This document shows positions 56,649 to 64,000 of a stretch of DNA of 64,000 nt, in pieces; position 1 is the stretch's first letter; every line of letters begins with the position of its first letter. Position numbers and translations under genes: made by a program. Location: positions 1-64,000 of the forward strand of contig MU626320.1 in assembly GCA_025603075.1 (NCBI GenBank), given 5' to 3'. Below the pieces are notes generated by a model. That model saw nothing but the letters and a program-made list of their open reading frames with translations, had not been told where the DNA came from and ran no database searches. Source of the DNA: Neoconidiobolus thromboides FSU 785 (lineage: Eukaryota > Entomophthoromycota > Entomophthoromycetes > Entomophthorales > Neoconidiobolaceae).

Positions 56649-58564
56649 ATGGTGATGTTCGAAACAAATGCTAATTCACAGCACAATGGGAAGAATAGCC
56701 CGCATAAAGAAAATTCTCCCATCATACCACCACCGCTTTCTATCTACAATGACCATTCTGAGCTAGAATCTAATATAATTCAGTCGATTGAGCAACTGAA
56801 TATAAGTCCAAGTGGTAATAAGCAATAATAAATAATTTAAACATTACTAATCAAGTTTAATTTTAGAACCACAAACCAGTAATAATGGTAATAGCCAAAC
56901 ATTAGATAAAAGTAAAAAGGGAAAACAGCGATGGGGAAGTCAACAGAAAAATGGATTTCCACCATCCCCTGGCCTTTCTCAAAACCAGGATTACAAAAAA
57001 CATCCAAGTAAGACTATAAAAAGATTATTTATAAATAGCTAACCCCCTATTTAGTATATCAAAAAATTGAAGAAATAAATATAAAATTACGCTCTGGTGT
57101 TATTATTTTACCGAATGAGCGCCGCAGTCCTTCACCAGAACCATTATTTAACGCTGAAGGAAAACAGGTCAATACTCGAGAAATAAGATATCGAAAGAGA
57201 TTAGAAGAAGAAAGACAAAGATTAATTGAACAAGCTGTAAGTGAGGATCCTAATTTTAAACCACCTATTGAACTTAAAAAACCAGCCAAATTACAAGAAA
57301 AATATTACATACCAGTACATTTACACCCAGAAATCAATTTCATTGGGCTATTGATTGGCCCTCGTGGTAATACATTAAAACGTATGGAACTAGATTCAGG
57401 AGCAAAGATCTCGATCCGTGGACGTGGTTCTGTTAAAGAAGGTAAACGATTTGATGCTAATGGAGTTCCAGGAAATGATGAAGAACTTCACTGTCTCATT
57501 ACTGCCGATACCTCGCATAAAATTAAGAAAGCCAAAAAACTAATTGAAAGAATTATTGAAACTGTGAGTTTATTAATTTATTAATTTAATTAAACCAATT
57601 CATTGTTTATAGTCTGCTAGTGTTCCAGAAGGACAAAATGAATTAAAACGTCAACAGCTTCGTGAGCTTGCAGCCCTTAATGGTACGTTAAGAGATGACG
57701 AAACTCACGCATGTGGCTGCTGTGGTATGAAGGGTCATAAAAAACATGAATGTCAAGAAAATCCTACCGGCCATAATATTATTTGTTATTCATGCATCGA
57801 TAGTGGATTGAACATGGGTGATTGCAATCATGCTACCACATTCGATAATCAAATGAATCAAGAGATGTTACATCTTATGGAGGACTCTGATCCATTATCC
57901 CCAACAAATCATCCTAAGTTTAGAAAAAATTCTCTTAGTATCTCTCTTCAGGTAATATACTTCATTGAATTAAATGCGTAAGTTTATTAAAATTATCTTA
58001 GTATCCTCATCCTAGCTTAGAATCTAATATTCCGAGTTGGAAATTAAGTGGACCTAATCCAGTTCCAAGCCCAGGAATTCCTTATAATACGCCTGTAAAT
58101 GGCTACAAAAGTGACTCTACTCGTTCCTTTTTACCAGACCAAATGTCACCAGGACTTCCTTATCTTAGTAACCAAACGCCCATCAGTGAAGTATTTCCTA
58201 CAATTTTCAATCCACCAACTGAAGATAGTACTTGGGATAATATTGAAAAATCAATTTCAGCCTTTAATGAAACGCCTATGAACCATTCACTTGGACTCAA
58301 ATTTTATCCTAACCAACTTGGATCTCCAAGGCTTCCATCTCCGAAATTATTTTCTAACTCACCTAATCCCTCTTTCAAATCATCAGAAAATTTCAAATTG
58401 TCATTAAATTCAGAAAGTACTTCACTCCCACCACCATCTAAAGATCCAGTTCTCCCTTGGGTAAAGCTTAGATTTTCAGTATGTTTTTAACATAGATTAA
58501 TGTTTTATTTTAGGTATCTTTAAGTGGACCCAATGCTGGAGAAGAATCCCAACTTCCACATTAA
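56649..58564 (+). CDS. Branchpoint-binding protein SF1/Msl5
   Basis: It binds the intron branch site in early spliceosomes together with U2AF. Exons are 56649-56814, 56867-57007, 57055-57563, 57613-57951, 58002-58460 and 58514-58564 (1665 nt, 554 aa). In order: a U2AF-ligand-like basic-Trp motif (KKGKQRWGS, about residue 75), SPSPEP, helix [22 protein letters not shown] domain [20 protein letters not shown] with [23 protein letters not shown]2-like [15 protein letters not shown], zinc knuckle C306-x2-C309-x4-H314-x4-C319, then a second knuckle-like C330-x2-C333-x4-L338-x4-C343 lacking its His. The tail is Pro/Ser-rich. The start is the first ATG of the frame; ATG at 56655 is possible. The last exon is the least certain. 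Confidence 0.92.
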
Positions 58565-59794
58565 CAAATTTTCCTACACAAAAGTTAATTTTTATAGTTA
58601 GTTTGAATAGAAAAAGCCTATTTTAACTAAGTATAAAAAAAGTTGCTGCTTTTATTAACCAATTATTAACAAATCCCCTCTTTTGTGTCCTTTTAATAGT
58701 TTAACGACCTACTAACTGAACAAAATTCAATTTAAAACTAACTTTCATTTCATCAAGAATCAAACAACCCAATTTTTTTGAATTTTATTTTTGACGTGTA
58801 ATGAACTACTTTCATATGTACCCACTCAATCGTTATTAACCAAACTTTTTATTTCTCCTATATTGTTTCTTAATACTTTAGTTTATCCTCTGGCTTGCAT
58901 TAATTTATTTGTAATAAATAAAAGCTGTATTGGGTCTATCGTTTATTATTTTGTATTTATATTGTTTTTTGTTTTGCTTTTTTAATATGTAAGTTGTTAG
59001 AATATATCTGAATTTTGTATTAGTATCAGTGTCTCAGAAAAATGTATTTATACTCCTTTTATAGAGATATTGAATATTATTTCTATTATATAAATCCTAT
59101 AAATAACATTTAGTATATGAGTTTTTGTAAATTTAAGTTATTTTTTAAATTTCAAGCTACTTAAAAAGTGGACAAAACATTGAAGAAGTAAAGACATTCA
59201 GTATATTGTTTTTATCCAAATATTTTGAATTAAGAAAAAATCTGTTAAAATGATATTTCAATAGATGGAAATGATATTTAATAAAAAATATATCGAAATC
59301 AACAAATTATTTCTTAGTTTATCATAAAGATTTAAAATAAAAAGGTATATGATATTTTTGGCAATATTACAAAATTTAAAGAATCAAATAAACAGAAACA
59401 GATTTATGACTGATCTAATATTTGATCTATAAAGTAAAAGTGCTTGTCCATGTAAACCAATGAAAAAAGTATATACAAAAAGCTAGAAGGCATATGTTGA
59501 TAACTCTTAAAAAGACTAATTTTCTTATATTTTTACTGCCCCTTATTTTTAATCTACTTTGTACTCATTTAAATATTAAACTATCACATATTTTGCCCAT
59601 AAATTTCCATTAAAAACCATGAGTTATTTCATTGATATCTAAACTGAGAACTCAAAGCTAATAGTGTTATAAAAACTTTAACTGATTAATATTTATTAAA
59701 ATAAATACTAAAAAATAGAAACTAACTATTATAATTTAATTTAAGCATAAAAAGTAGTATTTGACAACAAGAAAACAAACAAAACTATTTTTTG
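58565..59794. other. Intergenic spacer, nothing recognised
   Basis: A+T-rich gap between the convergent SF1 and TRS20 genes. It contains no listed repeat; a 64-codon hydrophobic frame at 58791 is probably chance. Confidence 0.55.
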
Positions 59795-60350
59795 TTATAA
59801 ATATCTTTTAGCAACAGCACGTACTTTAAGGTCAAATTCTTTGCTATTGATCTTGTTATTGACATCATAAAATGGATTTAATAATACCTAAAAAATTAAG
59901 TACAGTTTAAAAAATAGTGAGAGAAATTACTTTCAAATACAACTCATGTACTTCGATGAAAAAACTTCTAATCGAATCCTCATTTTGAACTCCATGCATT
60001 AACATAAACTTTACATAGCTTGGTGTAACATAAGCTGATATTAACCAATCGTTAAACTTATCCACTGTTTTTAAATATCTAATCACGGCCTGTTATTATC
60101 TTGATTTTACTAAATTATAATTAACCTTACAAATCTTTGTTTAGCCACATTACATCTTCCACAATATCCAATGCGCCATGTACAATAAACTGATTTAAAT
60201 GTTTATACTCTTCACCCTTGACTTCTAGTTCAATGCTAATAATCTTTTATATCCTTTATTAGTTACCTTATTACTATTTGTTGAATATCCAAACTCCGCT
60301 TCATAAATTGGATTGTCTTTTAATCCTACTATAGCAAAATAATATGACAT
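59795..60350 (-). CDS. TRS20: TRAPP complex subunit Trs20/TRAPPC2 (sedlin)
   Basis: Trs20 is a longin-like small subunit of TRAPP tethering/GEF complexes acting on Ypt1/Rab1 in ER-Golgi traffic. Exons 60350-60275, 60224-60131, 60078-59931 and 59887-59795 encode 136 aa, close to the usual ~140. Matches to TRAPPC2 run throughout: MSYYFAIVGLKDNPIYEAEF, YKHLNQFIVHGALDIVEDVM, YLKTVDKFNDWLISAYVTPS, DSIRSFFIEVHELYLKVLLN and NPFYDVNNKI. No exon was long enough to show as a conventional reading frame; all were found by family conservation. Intron 1 (50 nt, GTAATAAGG to GAACTAG) is the least certain boundary; an alternative donor at 60268 would give a 31-44-nt intron out of frame. Confidence 0.9.
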
Positions 60351-61351
60351 TTTAAACTTAAGAGAATAAAAATAAAGTAAATACTACATCAGTTTAATGG
60401 CCCAATAAAAAAGAACCAATTAAGAGTTGTAATTATAAACATAAATTTAAAGACTATTTGTTGAAATAAATAGTAATATTTAAAATCTACTAAATAACTA
60501 TACTCCAGCCATGAAAAATAGCATAACATGGCATGATTTGTAAATTATGTATTGTTTGTAATGATAGAATATACCTATGGTATAAATTATGAAATACTAT
60601 GAAGTTTAAGCATTTTTAAAATAAAGCTCAATAAAACTAACATATACATTATCGAGAATGTCAGAACACTCCTAGCCATATTAGGGAATAAATAATATTT
60701 AATATTAGTTTAAAAAATGCTAATCATCACTACTACAGCTATAACAGTTAAAATAAAATCAAGTATTTTGGAAATTCCAGAAAAAACTAAGCAATTTTTA
60801 CAGTTTTTGCAATTCAATTTTTTTAACTGATAGACTAAAATAAAGAATATTGGAAACAATGTGGATTTAAGAGGGATTAGTTATAATTTTAGTACTGTTA
60901 ATTTATTTATTCATTTTTTATAGCTTCTGAATCTAGTGAAATAAGAAGCTTGATAAAATAATAAGAATCTTCTTATTTATTATAATTTTAATTGTAACAG
61001 GTATAATTAAAAGTTGTGATAAAATCTATAGATTTGTTATTAAAAAGCAAAAATATCTGATATGGTTTTATTATTTTATTATAGTTTGAATTATAAGTCA
61101 GCAAAATTTCACTAAATTTAATAAAAATTCCTAGATTAACAAGATTTCTATTAATATCAACCAAAGTTGTAATATATAAATGAATACATGTTCTTGTAAA
61201 ACCTAGTTAAAAAATGTTTGTTATTGACTGGGTTATATCCAGTATTACAGACTTGCTATTAAATAAATAAATTATTTCAACGTTATAACTATATTATTAA
61301 TACATTACTCTAAACCAATAAATAGCTGCATGGAAGGGAATGGCCACCCTT
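60351..61351. other. Intergenic spacer, nothing recognised
   Basis: A+T-rich, up to the target-site duplication of LTR copy B. No gene or MITE copy is seen. Confidence 0.55.
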
Positions 61352-61808
61352 TGTAAAATCTGGTACTCAGTGATTAGAGTCAAAAGCAGCTTTTACTTGG
61401 TTGACTAGTTGTAAGTCAGAAGGTCTTAGTTTATGTAACTAAGTTAGACTTGACTTATAAACAATAGCACATAATAGGCTATAGACTATGTAAGACAAAT
61501 AGAATAGACAATACTATTGCAAAATCTACGTAAAATAGTATAGAAAGATTTAATGGCTTTATTAAAGGTAATGACATCAGGGAATAATTCAGTTAAAAAG
61601 CCTTGAGTTATGTTAAAAAGCTCCCTTTATACTTCAATAAGTATGGATATCAAAATGAGAGGATAATATTCTTCCGATGGGAAGTTGGAAATTTTCGCAA
61701 CAAATCAAAATAAAAGGTTTGGGATTGATTGTGCCTGAGCTCGAGAATACAACTTAAGTGATTGTTATGTTATAATCAATCATAGAGCTGACAAAGTGAT
61801 ATTTCACA
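61352..61808 (-). mobile_element. Solo LTR, copy B
   Basis: A 457-bp element from TGTAAAATCTGG to ATTTCACA, flanked by CCTT (61348-61351 and 61809-61812). A TATA motif (AAGTATAAAGGGAG on the minus strand) sets orientation. Confidence 0.85.
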
Positions 61809-62049
61809 CCTTAAAATTATATATATATTATTAATAACAATAAGTTGTTAATTTTACTATAGTTATAAATAAAAATCTTACATTTTAAAATTAACTAATT
61901 AGTATTTTTTATTTTGTCTAATACTTTAAAGTTATTTTTTTATTATAAAAGATTTTTAAAATGTTTATTAATTATATTTTTTCTACAATGTTTAGCAGAA
62001 AAACTAAAATCAATATTTAAATTACTATTTACTTTTATAAATTTTTGAA

Positions 62050-62154
62050 CATATGGGAATGTATTTTTTTGTTTGAACTTTACTAGCAATCTTTCTACTC
62101 AGATAGTGTTTAGAAAATAGAAAAAGTGATGAAACCAGAAAACATCCCTATATA
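62050..62154 (+). repeat. MITE-like element, copy 19
   Basis: It begins ACATATGGGAATGTATTTTT and ends AAACATCCCTATATAC. Confidence 0.87.
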
Positions 62155-62265
62155 CTACAAAAACGAGGTTTAAAGTAGTTTTTCATATCTACTTACATAC
62201 TAGTTTTTGTAAATTTTATAAATAGAAGCTTTTTAATTATTAAATCAATTGAATAGTTTTTTTTA

Positions 62266-62374
62266 TATATTGGGGGCGTTTTTTTTGACTTCATTATTTT
62301 TTCCATCTTTTATAGTGCTATTTTAGTAGAAAAATTGAGTAAAATTCTTGAATACAAAAGTACATCCCCATATG
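62266..62374 (-). repeat. MITE-like element, copy 20
   Basis: It begins ATATTGGGGGCGTTTTTTTT and ends AGTACATCCCCATATG. Confidence 0.87.
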
Positions 62375-62766
62375 TTGAATTATAGTTTAACATTTTAGAT
62401 AAATAATTAAAATAAACTCTGTTTATTATTTTATTTTTTAAATATAAAGCATCAAGCCTTAATATTAGTATAGCTTATTTATTATACTATTTTAAATTTT
62501 TTATATTCATATTTTATTAAAATTTTTGTCGTATAATTTTTATTATATAACTCTTTGATAGTTTTATTAAACATGTTTTTTGAGTATTAATATAAAACTT
62601 ATAATTTATACGACTTTTTTTTATTAAAAGACTTTATATCTTTGTTTCATTTTCTATCGTTATGCTTATTTTTATTTTTACTAAATTTTGACAAAATAAT
62701 TGAACTATTAGATAAATATTACATGACAATTTTAATTTACTCTTTGTATTTTTGATAATAAATTAT

Positions 62767-62808
62767 AATGTTAATAAAACTCTTAAATACAAAAATACAT
62801 CCCCATTT
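62767..62808 (-). repeat. MITE-like element, fragment (copy 21)
   Basis: Only the right third remains (AATGTTAATAAAACTCTTAAA, then AATACATCCCCATTTG). Confidence 0.75.
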
Positions 62809-62943
62809 GTTGGTTTTTATTTCCTGTTTTTTTAAAGCATTAATTTTATACATTGCTTAATTAAATTTACTTTTGTTAATAATAAACTTTAATATTTTTT
62901 ATTTTATTTTGTTTTATTATAAAATTCTATAAACTTTGGGTTG

Positions 62944-63407
62944 TGTGAAATATCGCTTTGTCAGTCTCATGATTAATTATAGCATAATAATCGTCTAAGC
63001 TGTTGTGTTCTCGAGTTCAGAGCAAATCAATCCCACGTTCTTAGTTTGATTTGCTATGAGGATTTCTATCTTCGTCTCAAAGAATATTGTCCTCCTGTTT
63101 CGATATCCATACTTATTGGAGTATAAAAGAGATTTTAAAACATGATAGCTCGAGGCTTTTTAACTGAATTATTCCCTGATATCTCGAACATTTAACAAAG
63201 CCACCAAGTTTTCTTAATAGTATCTTACGTACATTTTACATTAGTATTGTCTATTCTATTTGTCTTACATAGTCTGTAGCCTATTACGTACTATTCTACA
63301 TAATTCAAGTCTATCTTAGTCACATAAACTAAAACCTTTCGACTTATAGTGTAGTCAACCAAGCAATAGCTGTTTTTGACTCCAAACACTGAGTACCAGA
63401 TTTCACA
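62944..63407 (+). mobile_element. Solo LTR, copy C
   Basis: A 464-bp element from TGTGAAATATCG to GATTTCACA; flanks GTTG/ATTG match at three of four bases. TATA motif GAGTATAAAAGAGA at about 63119-63132. Confidence 0.87.
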
Positions 63408-63522
63408 ATTGTTATGAATAGCTATTAAAGTTAGTGTAAACGAATCACAATGTTTACATAGTATGCTTTCATTTATTGTATTGACATTTTTGAAAATTTT
63501 AAAAATTAATTATAAAAGCTTA

Positions 63523-63982
63523 TGTGAAATATTACTTTATCAGCTCTATGATTGATTATAACATAACAATTACTTAAGTTATTGTATTCTCGAGTTCAGA
63601 CACAATCAACCCCAAGCTCTTATTTTGATTTGCTATGAGAAGTTCTGTCAAGTGATTTTGAAGGGCATTATCCTTCTCATTTTGATATCCATACTTGTCA
63701 GAGTATAAAAGAGCTTTTAGAGTATAGTAGCTTAAGGTTTTTTAACTGAACTATTCCCTGGTATTTCATACTTTTAAAACCACTAAATCTTTTTAATAGT
63801 ATTTTAGATGGATTTTACAGTAGTGTTGCCTATTCTATTTGTCTTACATAGTCTGTAGCCTATTATGTGCTATTGTTTACAAGTCAAGTCTAACTTAGTT
63901 ACATAAACTAAGACCTTCTGACTTACGACTAGTCAACTAAGCAAAAGCTGCTTTTGGCTCTAATTGAGTATCAAATTTCACA
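63523..63982 (+). mobile_element. Solo LTR, copy D
   Basis: A 460-bp element from TGTGAAATATTAC to AATTTCACA with a perfect CTTA target duplication (63519-63522 and 63983-63986). TATA motif GAGTATAAAAGAGC at about 63701-63714. Same orientation as copy C, 115 bp away, with no internal domain between them. Confidence 0.9.
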
Positions 63983-64000
63983 CTTATATTTTATTTTTAT

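Larger units (their letters stand above)
61809..64000. other. Repeat-dominated window end
   Basis: No gene is recognised. The stretch holds two MITE copies, one MITE fragment and solo LTR copies C and D. Confidence 0.65.

Noticed and set aside
58791-58985. 64-codon hydrophobic frame after SF1
   Set aside because: It is Phe/Leu/Ile-rich chance sequence with a TTG-type start and no leader pattern.
60244-60274. 31-nt intron alternative for TRS20 intron 1
   Set aside because: It is too short for this genome and leaves the downstream exon out of frame; the 50-nt version keeps the frame.
62944-63982. LTR copies C and D as a complete short retroelement
   Set aside because: Only 115 bp separate them, each has its own target-site flank, and no primer-binding site or coding sequence lies between.
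1-64000. CRISPR arrays, tRNA and rRNA genes
   Set aside because: None seen; the regularly recurring repeats are dispersed MITEs, and no T-loop or acceptor-stem pattern was found by eye. A tRNAscan-SE run would settle the tRNA point.

Overview
This is a very A+T-rich piece of a fungal nuclear genome. It has short GT-AG introns (mostly 45-65 nt) and long gene-poor spacers. Fungus-specific proteins are present: a Chs7-type chitin-synthase export chaperone, a White-collar-2-type light/clock factor and a fungal aspartokinase. A secreted trypsin, a minor-spliceosome (U12-type) intron and extreme A+T content point to an early-diverging lineage; an Entomophthoromycotina-like (Conidiobolus-type) fungus is my best guess. 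That placement is inference.

Layout. 1-2.36 kb: spacer with two short inverted-repeat elements. 2.4-4 kb: leucine-rich-repeat protein. 5.2-14.2 kb: housekeeping block with aspartokinase (HOM3-like, carrying an AT-AC intron), a METTL21-type lysine methyltransferase and a 1751-aa Sec7 ARF-GEF (GBF1/GEA type). 14.9-19 kb: solo LTR, a Kex2-processed repeat-peptide precursor and a relic of the same family. 19.5-21.3 kb: secreted multicopper oxidase. 22.6-25.3 kb: a divergent pair resembling the PhnZ (HD, mixed-valent di-iron) and PhnY (Fe/2-oxoglutarate) enzymes of oxidative aminoethylphosphonate breakdown. 26.5-27 kb: unknown protein. 29.4-31.3 kb: LARP1-like RNA-binding protein. 33.6-34.5 kb: trypsin. 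35.1-37.1 kb: a relic and an intact member of the repeat-peptide family. 38.6-39.9 kb: AP endonuclease. 40.1-40.7 kb: two near-identical C/D snoRNAs in consecutive introns of an apparently non-coding gene. 43.1-45.3 kb: CHS7 and COQ10, convergent. 47.4-49.7 kb: single-pass membrane protein. 49.8-52 kb: tandem cluster of a secreted cysteine-rich protein (one intact copy, two decayed). 53-54.1 kb: WC-2. 56.6-58.6 kb: branchpoint-binding protein SF1/Msl5. 59.8-60.4 kb: TRAPP subunit Trs20. 61.3-64 kb: three solo LTRs.

Two repeat families run through the spacers. One is a ~105-bp miniature inverted-repeat element (21 copies or fragments), one copy of which has landed inside a relic of the cysteine-rich gene. 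The other is a ~460-bp LTR (four solo copies, TGTGAAAT...ATTTCACA, 4-bp target duplications). They are absent from the 5-14 kb housekeeping block and concentrate around secreted-protein genes.

The most interesting content is (i) the PhnY/PhnZ-like pair, (ii) the Kex2-type repeat-peptide family with a strongly conserved promoter, (iii) the AT-AC intron and (iv) the paired intronic snoRNAs. All spliced gene models were built by hand from reading frame, splice signals and family conservation; each joined model is a multiple of three with one terminal stop.
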